From NCBI GenBank assembly GCA_023014485.1, contig JAJOZX010001734.1:196501-260500 (forward strand): a stretch of DNA of 64,000 nucleotides. The letters run 5' to 3'. Every line of letters begins with the position of its first letter. Position 1 is the first letter of the stretch. The DNA comes from Bathynomus jamesi (Eukaryota; Arthropoda; Malacostraca; Isopoda; Cirolanidae). Below, piece after piece: positions 18,778-30,783 of the stretch. A program made the position numbers and the translations under genes. Under the pieces are notes generated by a model. That model made no database searches. It was given only the letters and a program-made list of their open reading frames with translations, and was not told where the DNA came from.

Positions 18778-20405
18778 TGTCCCGTATTGTAAAACTACGG
18801 TTCAAAACGAGTTCGTCTTTGACCAATTGCGTTCTAATATTGAACCCAAAATTCCTTAGTTCTGACATTACAGAGTGTGCAATCTTTCATACGCGAATTA
18901 ACCCCATGTAATCCGCAGTAACCCCCTGTAATCCGGTGTAACCCCCCCCGTAATCCGGTGTAACCCCCTGTAATCTCAAATTAAATCATTAAATGCGATA
19001 TGTATATGAAAATATGCTCATCGCATGAATTCTTTGATCCCCCCCCCACTTCCGTTGTTGTCAGCATCACGCTATGCAAGGCGAGCGTCTATAAACACCT
19101 CAGTCTTTAGATTTTTTATTAATTAATTTCACTAAAATCTTTTACCATCCCCGTAGATAAAGCATAATTGTGTCAACCTATATACCGCCCGTCTTCTCTT
19201 AGCCTAACCCACTTGCACACCAAATTTCAGCTGTCTCTGATCACTATTTAATCTTCCGAAAAATCACGTAAATTGATTGTTTCGAATATAAGATTCATTT
19301 GCGCTCTATAACTTCCTTCCCAATCGATTTCCTTTTGTACGGGTTCAACCCTACCTTCACGCCGCCATCCTGGCGCCTCTAGATCCTACAATTATGCTTT
19401 ATTATCAAAATAAAAATGTAAACCCCGCAGAAACTATTTCAATCATGATTGGTTCACCCCCGGAACTCTCCTGAGTATCAATTTAACAATCGCAGCTGTA
19501 AGTTGAATTTACCGCTGCCCAAATTTGAATGTCAAGAACTATCATAGGCGCTTGCTAATAAGCACCTCCCGTAAGAGGGTGACCCTTAGTTTACCTCGTC
19601 TCCGCCTACCCCGAGGTTTTAAAAACCCCGAGAGCGTCGGTAACGAGGTTCTTTGCTCATTTGTTACTCCCAATCACGCAGGCTCTGTGATTAATTCTGT
19701 GATTAATTGTGCAGTGGCACCACCTCGTCCAAATCAAATTAAACAATTTATATACTCTGCCGCAGATTCCTTTAAAAAAAACAGCAGCATAAATTGTACA
19801 TTGTGCTTCTTAACTAATTTTATGATTTATTTTATATTAAACCTCATCTTGAGACTCATATAGCCTTCACTTCGTAAAGTTAAATAAATCATAAAATTGT
19901 ACATTGTGCAACTTAACTGATTCTTTTTAATCTTATAACTTTCACTTATGAAATTTAACCAAATTCAGTTGTTCATATCAAAAGATTGTGAAATCGAAGT
20001 GAGTTAATAAAAACCCTGTTAAAGTTAACTCCGTTGTTTCCATTCACCGCGAAACTCAATATAGATACAGTGATTTCTTCCGAAGTCTCCACCCTGCTCC
20101 GTGAACGAAATCAGGAAGCATTTGAAGGTAACCTTTCCGAAACTTTACAGCTAACCGAGGTAGGAGTGGTCAGTGGAGATCACAAACATTTTATTACAAG
20201 GCGTGTGATCCTGATGCGTCCACTAGTGTTGCCGTGGGACGCGACACCTCCAAAGAGTTTTTTTGGAGTTCTCGTAACCCAAGAGTGACGTTGTCCATCA
20301 TCCTTCGGATATAACTCGGACTCCAACCAAGGGGACCACCTCCGGGATTCATAGTCCATCGTCGTTGTCTACACTCGAGCGACCCATTAGGGAACCCGCT
20401 CGACA
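18778..20405. mobile_element. TG...CA element (candidate solo LTR), 1628 bp
   Basis: Polymerase homology stops at CTTG (18774-18777) and resumes at CTTG (20406-20409), giving a 4-bp duplication. The insert starts TGTCCCGTATTG and ends CCGCTCGACA, the TG/CA ends of LTRs. The interior has a short tandem repeat (18890-18975) and a duplicated AATTGTACATTGTGC (19793, 19895), but no ORF with recognisable homology. No second LTR is present; an unknown TIR-less element is the alternative. Confidence 0.55.
18890..18975. repeat. Minisatellite of about 20-bp units
   Basis: Four tandem units of the type TAACCCCCTGTAATCCGGTG, with a C-run in the third. Inside the TG...CA element. Confidence 0.8.
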
Positions 20406-20409
20406 CTTG

Positions 20410-21508
20410 CATGGACCCGTCCCAGCGACTAATTTATAAACTCCCAGTTCACTCACAATGTTATGGGAACACGAGTATGATGCAAGGTTGGATTCCGGTG
20501 AACATTATCGCGAAGAAATAAGGTAGATCAAACATATAAAGGTAGTGGACCCTCTAAAATGTGTAGTTAGTCTGTTTGGTGGAGGTTTCCGAAGTTGCCT
20601 AACCTCTTCACACCGTATATAAATACTTTTTGAATGATAAAGTAGAAGCATCAGGAAACCCACGCGGCGTTGAGACCGAAGATAAAAAAACAGTATATAT
20701 CCAGCACTACCATGATCGTGAAGGAATACAGCTTGAACGGAACCAAATTTCGAAAAGCTTTTCAAGCGCTTTAGTGCAAAGTTGTGCTTAAATAGTTTAT
20801 GGGACAAATTTATAAAGAATACAGACAAGAGGAACGACGAGCTAGCTCAAAGTTTTAACGAAGAGTGGGACTACGCCAACGCCGTGGATAAAGAATTCAT
20901 GGAAATCACGAATGTGGGTAACACGTACATAATACGGTACAATAGAACAAAGATGTCTATGAATAGATCACGTGTCACAAACATACCTGTATCTAGCTTC
21001 AGAACAGGCTTCGCGCGCATCAAGCTTTGGAGGCTGATGCAATCTCTTGGACGACGGGTTCTGTACTCGGAAACAGATAGCGTGATATTCACGACGAGAG
21101 AAGGTATGCCCTCTATTGGTAAATTCATCAGGGAGCTGAGTGATGGGGGTCAAGGATGAGTATGGGGATAGTGCTCATGCCGATTCTTTTGTTTCAACAA
21201 GCACAAAAATTTACGGGGTACGTATGCAGGTCGGGGATGAGTTCAAGTACGTCGTGAAGGCTAAAGGCATCACATTAAACCATGCAAACCATCAGTTTAG
21301 AAGGTGAGTTTAGAAGAGTTTAGAAGATAACGAATCTGAGCATGCCCAGCCAACATACTTGGTTGTAGGCACTCATAATTTCCGTTCACAGAAGTTGGGA
21401 AGTGTAAAGGATCTTAGAACGACGAAGGTGTGTCGTAACACCAACAAGAAACGGTACCAAGTCCCAGGAACCTACGACACTGTGCCCTTTAGTTACTGTT
21501 GGGCGTGA
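20410..21508 (+). pseudogene. Polinton DNA polymerase B, copy 1, palm/thumb part
   Basis: Reads LTMLWEHEYDA, then LFGGG. A jump to GFRSCLTSSHR follows, so about 600 bp present in copy 2 are missing, including the first palm motif (DFCSLYP). The second palm motif reads CLNSLWDKF where copy 2 has Gly in place of Asp. The third reads YSETDSVIF where copy 2 has YVDTDSVIF, so one metal-binding Asp is replaced. Further frameshifts occur near 20520 and 21150. The C-terminus PGTYDTVPFSYCWA ends at TGA 21508. Beyond repair as an enzyme. Confidence 0.8.
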
Positions 21509-21593
21509 ATAGTCGTTATATATTTATATATCGTTTGTTTTAGGGTTTATTTACTTGTGGGCAACATTTTAGTTTATTTCTTTATTACGTGAG

Positions 21594-22163
21594 TGTAGTA
21601 ATGTCTAATTAAAAATTAGAATGTTTTGGTTATAAGAAATTAATAAAGATGATAATAATATTTAATAAATGTAATTACAATAAATAATGGTTTGTTTATA
21701 AAAAAAAATATAGAAATACGAGTTGGCAACGCCTGAACACAGGCTAGATGCTGGGTAGGAATGCCCGGCAATCATCGTGCGGCCTTGAGTTTATTAAGGT
21801 GTTTTTTTGGTGTTACAGTAAGATGATGTTGGGAATTTAGAATAATATTTCATATCTCTCCCGACTAAAATGTTAACGTAAATTCCCCCCTCGCATTACC
21901 CCGTTTAACTAAGTGTTTTCGGTATAAATAAAGTTAGTAAAATGTTAATGAAGAGTATAATTAATCCCCCCGGTCTCCCATGTCCGGTTCAAATTATAAC
22001 GGCGCCTCAACTCGGTCATGCTACCCGCATTTATAAAGTACACCGAAAGACAGTGAGACTAGTGTAAAGAGAATGATTAATGATAGAAGAGAAATGGAAT
22101 AAAGAAAGAGCAAAATAGTACCAAATGCAAGATAAGAAAGGTTAAAAAGGCTTAATCACGACA
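21594..22163 (+). repeat. 5' LTR
   Basis: 570 bp, about 90% or more similar to the 3' LTR by eye. It contains GGTATAAATAAAG (about 21918), a TATA-like and AATAAA-containing stretch. It ends CACGACA with two substitutions in the terminal inverted repeat. Confidence 0.85.
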
Positions 22164-22917
22164 TTTTGGTGGCAAGCGATTGCCCTAATTACATTTACTT
22201 ACGGGGCTTTCCCACGTGCCTTATATTTCGGTCAAAATTGTTGCTACCCGTATTATAGCATTACTAAATATTCTGTTTCGATAATTTAAATGGTAAAATG
22301 CATTGTGTACCCCATTTGCAACCAAATTTCGATTTTCATTCCTTAACAATTCATTGTAAATGTAATTCAAAATGGCGTCTCACTTTCAAAATCCTAGGAG
22401 CGTCTTCGTAATTTTCGCGGTCAAAATTTTTTTTTTTCTTTTCGTTGGAGTCTAGATTTCCAAACCGCTTTGACCCAAAATTTCTCTGACTGGTCTTGTC
22501 GAAACCGTTGTAATGTGGAGTAAAAAATAAAATTAGAGTCAAAATTCGAGAGTCGTTTGTTTCCTTTCTCACTCCGCTTTTTCTTTAGATTTCGTTTCGT
22601 TCGGTCGGAGAGAGAAATTTCAAAATTGATAATTGCTGTCCGGTGATTCATTCTTTTTTTGTTTCCTTTCCACTTAAAGCCTACCTATTTTGTGTTTAGT
22701 CTTTTTGTGTTTACAATTTTGGAATTAGTAATAATTGTGATGATAATAATAATAATAATACGAATTAAATAATTAAATAATAATTAAATAATAATATGAA
22801 TAAAATTATTTTAGTTGTTTAAATAGATTGTGACATGCATTTTTGTCCGGTAAGGTTTAAAATGAGCAAATAGTGATGCATTTCTAGGTAATTAAAATAT
22901 ATATGTATATGTATGTA
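22164..22917. other. Left interior of the LTR element, noncoding
   Basis: A putative primer-binding site at the start; otherwise AT-rich with AAT/ATT tracts near 22740-22800. No gag homology in the longest frames. Confidence 0.5.
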
Positions 22918-23193
22918 CAGTGCCCGCGAAAAGTATCCGATCAGTCAAGAAAATACAATATTTTCCCTTAATATTCAGAGACACGTAATTCACTTTCTAT
23001 TTGTTCTAGCGACATCTGGTAACTTTGAGGTTGCTCGCTGATATGAGAGCTATCCAACGCATTCTCAAATTAATGTTCTGGTAGCCTTCGTTGCGGGTGG
23101 CTGTGTCTCAAATTTGTCAGATTTCACTGTTTGTGTAAATTTCTTGATTTTTTTTTTTTTTACAGAAAGTGGTGTAAATAAAATTTATATATA

Positions 23194-23772
23194 ATGTGTG
23201 CTAAAAAACAACTTAAGAGTGATTGTCGAGGTGCTATTGTTGCTTTGCATGCATGTGGGAAATCACAGAGACAGATAGCTAAGGAATTAAACATATCCCA
23301 AAGTACCGTTAATTTATGGGTTTCACGGGCTAAGAACAATGGTGGCCTAACCACGCCAGTCCCTAAAAAACGATCTGGCAGACCGAGAAAAACAAATTCG
23401 CGAACAGACAAACTTCGCCGGCCTATTGGCTCAAATAGGATGGACCCTAAATACACCCTAAAGACAATGAAACACCCTCCAAGTGTGATGGTTTGGGGTT
23501 GTTTCGGTTACTATGGGCGTGGAAACTTATATTTTCTTCCGAAGAACACAACTATGAATGGTGCACGGTATTTAGCAATGCTACAGGATAAACTTCTAAT
23601 GGCAATGGCAATCCAAAGGACAAAAACATACATGCATGATGGTGCACCATGTCACAGGGCCAAAATAGTGACAAAATGGATTACTGACAATAAATTTGAT
23701 ATTTTGGATTGGCCTGGTAATAGTCCAGATATGAGAGCTATCCAACGCATTCTCAAATTAGTGTTCTGGTAG
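23194..23772 (+). pseudogene. Tc1 transposase, unit A, deleted
   Basis: 192-residue ORF: HTH region and GRPRKTNSRTDK, then directly RRPIGSNRMDPK. The 97-residue deletion removes the second DNA-binding part and the first catalytic Asp. It keeps the second Asp (MHDGAPCHRA) but leaves the transposase after GNSPD, reading into unit B's 5' UTR (MRAIQRILKLVFW). Catalytically dead; it could still bind TIRs through the HTH. Confidence 0.9.
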
Positions 23773-23883
23773 CCTTCGTTGCGGGTGGCTGTGTCTCAAA
23801 TTTGTCAGATTTCACTGTTTGTGTAAATTTCTTGATATTTTTTTTTTTTTTTACAGAAAGTGGTGTAAATAAAATTTATATAT

Positions 23884-24916
23884 AATGTGTGCTAAAAAAC
23901 AACTTAAGAGTGATTGTCGAGGTGCTATTGTTGCTTTGCATGCATGTGGGAAATCACAGAGACAGATAGCTAAGGAATTAAAACATATCCCAAAGTACCG
24001 TTAATTTATGGGTTTCACGGGCTAAGAACAATGGTGGCCTAACCACGCCAGTCCCTAAAAAACGATCTGGCAGACCGAGAAAAACAAATTCGCGAACAGA
24101 CAAACTTATGAAACGTTTAGTATTGAAAAACCCAACAATAACTGCGAAAGAAATAAAATTTAATATGAATAATTTGTTATCTGGTTTTCTGAACGAACTA
24201 TCCAGGAGCGGCTCCAAAAAGAACTCGGATTACCATCTCGCCATGCTGCTAAGAAACCGTTCATTAATGAAAAAATGCGTAAAAAACGTGTCGCATTTTG
24301 TAAAAAATACATTCATTGGACTGTTGATGACTGGAAGAAGGTTTTATTTAGCGATGAGTCGACATTTTTGACATTCAGAAGTTGTCCAAAAAAGGTTCGC
24401 CGGCCTATTGGCTCAAATAGGATGGACCCTAAATACACCCTAAAGACAATGAAACACCCTCCAAGTGTGATGGTTTGGGGTTGTTTCGGTTACTATGGGC
24501 GTGGAAACTTATATTTTCTTCCGAAGAACACAACTATGAATGGTGCACGGTATTTAGCAATGCTACAGGATAAACTTCTAATGGCAATGGCAATCCAAAG
24601 GACAAAAACATACATGCATGATGGTGCACCATGTCACAGGGCCAAAATAGTGACAAAATGGATTACTGACAATAAATTTGATATTTTGGATTGGCCTGGT
24701 AATAGTCCAGATCTCAATCCGATAGAAAATCTGTGGCTAATAATAAAAAATAAGGTTGAATGCCACGACACTGGCTCAGTCGAAAAATTACAAGAGGCCA
24801 TCAAAAAGGTATGGTGCAAGGAAATATCAGTGGAAGTTTGTCAAAACTTGATTAAATCCATGCCAAAACGTCTAGAACAAGTCATCCAAACCAAAGGACA
24901 GATGACAAAATACTAA
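23884..24916 (+). pseudogene. Tc1 transposase, unit B, frameshifted
   Basis: Full-length transposase sequence from ATG 23884 to TAA 24916, with two small frame breaks against the intact copy: one extra A near 23981 (TTAAAACAT) and two missing bases near 24185. The longest intact part, 24275-24916 (213 residues), carries all three catalytic residues (SDEST, HDGAPCH, NPIENLW) but lacks the HTH. Confidence 0.9.
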
Positions 24917-25003
24917 TATAAGGTTAGTATACATTTAAACATTGTTTTTTATGTAAAAAATACAAATTTCAAGGGTGATCGGATACTTTTCGCGGGCACT
25001 GTA

Positions 25004-27831
25004 TATCTAGTAGAGCATTCTAAGAGATTCAATAAGCGAGTAGCAAAATTTTCCAGAATTTATTAGGTAGTTTTTAAGATTATTCTTTGACTGGATGTAT
25101 ATAATGGATTTACAGGCCGACACATCAACATCAAGTGTGTTTACTTTTAAGGATCGCTTTTTAGTTTTTTAGTTCGCTTTATACTGTTAAGTTAATTTTA
25201 AAGTTTAAAGTCGAAAAATAATCGTTAAAGACACTAATTTATACTGGGTCAAATTCGCACTGTTGAAGTTTATTATGCTTGGTGTATATAAATACTCTTC
25301 AAAATAAGCAAAATTTGTTATAAAAAGATAAAATTTAAATTGAAATAGAAAAATTCTTTTGATAAATTAATTTCTGCTTGAATTTTTTTATATATTCATT
25401 AATGTTTATATTTTTATAGGTGGGTTGATTGTTGTCTATTTTTTTCTTTCTTTCATTTTCAAGACAATTCCGAGTGATATTTTGTATATTTAGGCTGTTT
25501 AAATTTTTTATTATTCTGAAAATGAATTTTATTGTGTTAGGGAGTGTTTTTTTTGTTTTATCGTTTTATTTTGGGTATTAAAAATGTTTTTTTTACGTTC
25601 GCGCGTTTGCATAGAGAATATTACAAAATTATGTCCCGCTGTAAATGCATTTTGTTCGGTTAGGAATATTTTTTATAGAGGCTCGCTTACAAACAAAGCG
25701 AACACATTCATTATACAATGATTTGTTTTGGTTTTTTGTTTACATAGTAGGTTGCGTGTATTTTTGGGTTCATAATATCTGTTCTTATTTAGAATAACGA
25801 TGAAAATTTGTAGTTTCATTTGGAAATGATAAATTACTGGAATTTTTGTAATTTACAAACCATACTGGGTTTTGTGTTGAAGGAGAGAGTTGTCTCTCAG
25901 ATGTAATTTGTGAATTACGAGTTTTCCTCCTATGAAATTTAGCGTTTCAAGTTGGAATTAATGTATTAAAGTAACTTCTCGGTATTAATATTTAAATTGT
26001 TTATATTTAATGATTGTTTTGGAAAATTGTTATTTTTTAAACTTCAGTTGGGGTTACTCATGCAGTTAAAACTGTAGCTAGAGTGTTAACCGGAGATGGA
26101 TCCTTTTAGATGGCCAGTAACGTTTTTGTGGTATCTATGTGTGCTTCCCCCAAAGTGTAATAGGGTTCGTGATTTTCAGAGAATTGATGACATGAAGTTT
26201 CTGGGTTTCATTTTTGTCTTTTGTATTTAAATGTATCGATGTAATTTCTGAAGGTGGTTCGAATAATAATATTTGTTAAATTATAATAACGGTGACTATG
26301 TATGGGCGCTTTTATATTTCTACTGTACAGTTTTGTTTCGTTGCGTTTTATGATTTTTTTTATCTTCTCCGATGTTACTGCCATAAGTGACCTTATTGGT
26401 CGCTAGGCGTGATTAAATTTTTGCGAAATTTTGAGATTTGTCAATTTTTTCCGTGAATTTGGCCAGAGCAAATTATAGTTATTGTTTCGAAGTGAAATGT
26501 CGAGAAAATTCGGTAAATTAAATATGAAATGATAATCAGTAGCAGTACAAACGTTTCGAATAATTTTTGGCATAATTTCGAGAGGCTCGATTTGGAGGCA
26601 ACTAAGTTGGATCCGAGTTCCATTCATTGAGTTTAGTTGACCCGATATGTGATCGATCACCGATGAAAGAGAGAAGAGAAACCGAATGTGCAGGGACTTG
26701 GCACAGGACAGTTTCGGTCGAAGATGGTCTACTGGTATTTTTCGGGCAGTAGCTGGTCACACTGCTCGATGCTCCGCTAAATATGTGTTTTAGCACTCGG
26801 TAGGCAAACCACGAGAGTTTGAACGAGTGTCTAAGCCTTTACAGTACTGTCCATACAGACATACAGTACGTTTGTTGCGAAACCGTCTTTGGCAAAGAGA
26901 TCGTTTGATTATTGCCAGTAAGAGAGTCCCTCAGCTGGACGTAGGAAGAGCAGCGTTCACCGATGAAGGTCGAAATGAGACAGGCGAGTTGATTCGTCGA
27001 CTTCTAGAATTGCAAATTCCGTCCAATTCCGGTGCGTTGTTCCACTTTCAGTAAATCTCCCCCGCCCTGATCCTCTTAGAATTGGACGTCTCTCTTTTTT
27101 TTCGCCATTTGGAGAGACAGCGGAACCAACCTAAAGCGTGCTGACCTGTTGCATGGTGATGCAATCCCTTGCATTCTAGCGAAGTGAGCAGGAGAGCTGC
27201 GATTGAAAATTGAAGAAGTCCGTTGTCAACTGTGCGGATTGTGATGTAAACAACGTCCAGCTATGAATGTACTGATTATTATGTAATGAAATTATAAGTG
27301 AAAGGGTGCGATTATTGCCCATATTTGTTTTGTTTCGTGAAATAGTATGTGCGCTCAGGTTGGTCAGTATTTTATATAAAAACGTTTTCTTATTTTTTCT
27401 ATGTTGCCCTGATAGTAACTATGTAACTGTATAAATAATTGTTTCGAATGTAAAGCGATCTTTGATGAAGAATCGCTGGAATAGATTGTGAACTTGAAAT
27501 TTGTTGTAACCATTGTTAAGAAAATTGTCCGTTATTTTTTACGTTACAGCTTCGTTACAGGTTGTAATCTTATTATTAGTGTGAAAAGTTAATGTTATTT
27601 TATGCAAATGTTGTAAAAATTATAGTTTGTTTTCGATTTTTATAAAATGATACAAAATATCTGATGTATGTGTGGAATTTGTCATTCTAATGACTTCTCT
27701 ATCTAACTTGAATTTGTTAAAGAGAAAAAATTTGTAAAAGAAATAACTTTGCTGAATAAATAAATAAATTTGTTAAACGATATTAATAAGTTTTCCTGGT
27801 GTAAAACTTATTTTCAAGGGACTGATGCGTG
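25004..27831. other. Right interior of the LTR element, noncoding
   Basis: 2.8 kb, T-rich on the + strand in 25.4-26.4 kb and GC-richer at 26.6-27.2 kb. The longest frames (85 and 75 codons) have no recognisable homology. This large noncoding interior is what suggests a LARD-type element. No clear polypurine tract precedes the 3' LTR. Confidence 0.5.
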
Positions 27832-28396
27832 TGTAGTAAGATCTAATTAAAAATTAGAATGTTTTGGTTATAGGAAATTAATAAAGATGATAATAATATT
27901 TAATAAATGTAATTACGATAAATAATGGTTTGCTTATAAAAGAAATATAGAAATACGAGTTGGCAACGCCTGACCACGGGCTAGAGGCTGGGTAGGAATG
28001 CCCGGCAGTCATCGGGCGGCCTTGAGTTTATTAAGGTGTTTTTTTGGTGTTAAGATGTTGTTGTGAATTTAGAATAGTATTTCGTATCTCTCTCCGACTA
28101 AACTGTTAACGTAAATTCCCTCCTCGCATTACCCCGTTTAACTAAGTGTTTTCGGTATAAATAAAGTTAGTAAAATGTTAATGAAGAGTATAATTAATCC
28201 CCCCGGTCTCCCATGCTCGGTTCAAATTATAACGGCGCCTCAACTCGGTCATGCTACCGGCATTTATAAAGTACACCGAAAGACAGTGAAGCGAGTTTAA
28301 AGAGAATGATTAATGATAGAAGAGAAATGGAATAAAGAAAGAGCAAAGTAGTTCCAAAAGCAAAATAAGAAAGATTAATAAAGATTAATTACTACA
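27832..28396 (+). repeat. 3' LTR
   Basis: 565 bp, ends TGTAGTAA...TTACTACA form a perfect 8-bp inverted pair. Directly followed by ACGTGAG, the target duplication. Confidence 0.85.
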
Positions 28397-28403
28397 ACGT
28401 GAG

Positions 28404-28677
28404 GTTTAAATAAATTTATATTTCAGTTCAACGGTTCATTTTTCCTTTGAATGTGTGTGTGGTTGTGTGTGTGTGTGTGTGTGTGTGTATAAGAAATCTA
28501 AGACCAGCCCATTTTATGATGCGCGCGCCAATAAAAAGCGCGTCAAGTGACTCCGTCTACGAGCCCCTTTGGAAGGGCAAACTTACTTCCCGCCTTGTTC
28601 AATTGACCGCATAGCTGTTGGTGTCTGGACGTATATCTTACCGGTTGAAGATTTCTCACGTTGACGATTAAATAAGG
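28404..28677. other. Spacer with (GT)n
   Basis: Flank of the LTR insertion; (GT)n at 28452-28488. The stretch AGTGACTCCGTCTACGAGCC (28548) is GC-rich and unlike its surroundings. No gene. Confidence 0.4.
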
Positions 28678-29205
28678 ATGGCTGCCACTGATATTGTATG
28701 TTCTACATTCATGATGTGGTACTCAATAAATTTTACAGATGTGGTGAACACTCAAAGAATTTGTAGTCAGCGGTCTTTTGAGACACTTCGGTGTTAAACT
28801 CTGTGAACAGGATGCCCAGATACTTTATGGATTTTCTGATGAGAGCGTGACAAGCTCCCGCAATGCAAAAGACGTGATAAAATATGTTGTGAGCTTAAAA
28901 TGTGTGAAAGAATACGTCCAGTGTGGAGTGAAGGAATCTACGTCCGCTGAAGAGAACCAGAGACAATGGATTATAAAACTCAATGACGAATGGCACGACA
29001 ATACCTAATACGTCATGTGGTTATGGACAGTTTAAAATATTTCTATCACTTCATTCATGTATACTACGACAAGGTGTCCAGTGAATTTATAGCTAAAGGT
29101 TTATGTGAATTTTTAATAGACTTTAGTGATGAATATTGCTTATCCCACAAAGTAGAACGTAGGTGCACGCATTTTTCCTCGAAAAGGGCTCCTCAGTGTC
29201 AATAA
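28678..29205 (+). CDS. Unrecognised ORFs, possibly one frameshifted gene
   Basis: Three overlapping + frames: 28678-28794 (MAATDIVCSTFMMWYSINFT start), 28778-29008 (KLCEQDAQILYGFSDESVTS..., KCVKEYVQCGVKEST) and 28990-29205 (FYHFIHVYYDKVSSEFIAKG). Their ends overlap by a few bases, which suggests one broken gene of about 170 residues. Base composition is coding-like against the AT-rich flanks. Position downstream of the polymerase raises the idea of another Polinton gene, but I recognise no integrase, ATPase or other family. Function unknown. Confidence 0.35.
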
Positions 29206-29274
29206 CTTTTTATCTTCATTTCATGTTTTATTTGTACATACTGTAACTGATACTCATGAAAGAAATACATATAT

Positions 29275-29309
<35 letters not shown>

Positions 29310-29310
29310 G

Positions 29311-29347
<37 letters not shown>

Positions 29348-30639
29348 CTACTTATGTCTTTCAATAAACCTTCACATCATGGGTTTAATAAGTTAAACAC
29401 TAACAACGATCTGTAGGCAACTCTATAAAGTCTCATTAAATATAGTATCATCTTTATATCATTCGTTCAAAGGATAGTACAGTGGCTATATCAACTAAAA
29501 TATACACAGCTTTTTTATAAAAAATGAAGACATTTAAGTTAATCTTTTGAATACAAAACCTGATTTAAAAATACCATGACTAACTAAATTTCATATTTAA
29601 AATTGGTGAAAGATAACAATATAGGCTGATTAATTTAAGTTAGTACCAAGTAACGAAAAAATATTATTATTAAAGAGTTGTTTTGTATTTTTTGTGGTAA
29701 AAGGTTGTAATGATAGAACATTACTTGTCTTATTTTACATGTCTCACATAGGCTGATCTTCTTCTATAAGGAAGTAACAGGTAAGTCAAGTCATGTATTA
29801 CAACAAAAAACAGATGGAATAATGCAAACAGGTCATTTTTTTGTGTGTGAGAAGCTACTTAGTAGCCTAATGCAAATAAATATAACTGATTCTACTGAAG
29901 AGGACGTTCAGAAGGTAATAACTCTGCTTTTCATGGAAGCTGAAACTGCCCTGAACTAATTCATGATTGAAACTTCATCAACTGATGAATTAGGGAACTC
30001 AATGCCTTAACCTTTATATATATATATATATATATATTTGCTTTAACTAACATATTTTGGTTTGGTACTTTCATAATATAACTATTGATTTAAAAAAAGA
30101 CTATTCTCTGCTCCTTAAGTTGAAGGGAGATCCACCAACTGTAACAGAGGAAAACTTCTTTTATTCATAGAATATAAGAAGTTGGTAAATAGTCGGCTTT
30201 TCGATGATTTCATATATGGTTGGGAATGTATGTTACTTCGTTAAAAGAGTATTTATTTATTTAATAAAATATAGAAAATTTTATAAATTTTATGAATAAA
30301 TATTGTACTATTTTTAGTGTATACCAGTTGTGAGATGTGAAGTCTACCACTATTTGTTCAGAGGGTAACTACTGTACTGTGCATGTGATTGAAAATCTGT
30401 AAGAGTGTTATCTGCTAATAAAATCAAAAAAATTTTCCATGTTTAGGGGAATAGTTTTTAAATTACTCAGCAATATATTTGTTGAAACGGAATAAACGTT
30501 GTTCAAAATGTGTAATAGGGCCTACCCAATTTCTTCAATCATATTTTCACTCCTTATTTTGAGGGAACCCAGTACTTTTTGTTTTAATAAGGCAAAAATG
30601 AGAAAAATTTAGTTAGCATTTTTTGAGCATCTCTGATAA
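29206..30639. other. AT-rich stretch with microsatellites, no gene
   Basis: (TA)n at 29270-29310 followed by (GT)n at 29316-29345; another (TA)n at 30018-30038. The remainder shows no ORF or repeat that I recognise. Confidence 0.6.
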
Positions 30640-30650
30640 TAATAATAATT

Positions 30651-30681
<31 letters not shown>

Positions 30682-30740
30682 TAATAATAATAATAATAAT
30701 AAATATAATAAATAATAATAATAAATAAATAATAATAAAT
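30640..30740. repeat. (TAA)n microsatellite
   Basis: About 100 bp of AAT/ATA repeats directly upstream of the LINE endonuclease fragment. Confidence 0.9.
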
Positions 30741-30783
30741 TAAGTCATTATCAGACAACCCCAAATATTCTCACTCTATAATA

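Larger units (their letters stand above)
22918..25001 (+). mobile_element. Composite Tc1-like element: two partial copies between one TIR pair
   Basis: Same family as 1175-2569, flanked by TA (22916-22917, 25002-25003). Unit A runs from the left TIR to 23730; it has a 291-bp in-frame deletion (positions 1675-1965 of the complete copy) and lacks the right end. Unit B begins inside the 5' UTR (ATGAGAGCTATCCAACGC, equivalent to about 1300) and runs to the right TIR. The junction at about 23729 shares GAT with both parents; the deletion junction at 23414 shares TT. Confidence 0.9.
21594..28396. mobile_element. Complete non-autonomous LTR retroelement (LARD-like), 6.8 kb
   Basis: Two direct LTRs (21594-22163, 27832-28396), with ends TGTAGTAA...TTACTACA intact in the 3' LTR. 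The sequence ACGTGAG directly precedes the 5' LTR (21587-21593) and directly follows the 3' LTR (28397-28403). After the 5' LTR a TGG-initial segment (22168, TGGTGGCAAGCGATTGCC) sits where a primer-binding site should be. Without the Tc1 insertion the interior is about 3.6 kb and has no gag, protease, RT or integrase homology. Transcription direction is inferred as + from LTR and PBS position. Confidence 0.8.

Noticed and set aside
26403..27054. ORFs of 60-85 codons inside the LTR element as gag remnants
   Set aside because: No zinc knuckle, capsid or protease motif; frames are on both strands and short.
2888..29205. One continuous Polinton from the capsid block through polymerase copy 1 to the 28.7-kb ORFs
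   Set aside because: The intervening 5.7-10.7 kb contains minus-strand exon-like sequence and unrelated repeats, and no Polinton TIRs or target duplication were found; common origin remains unproven.
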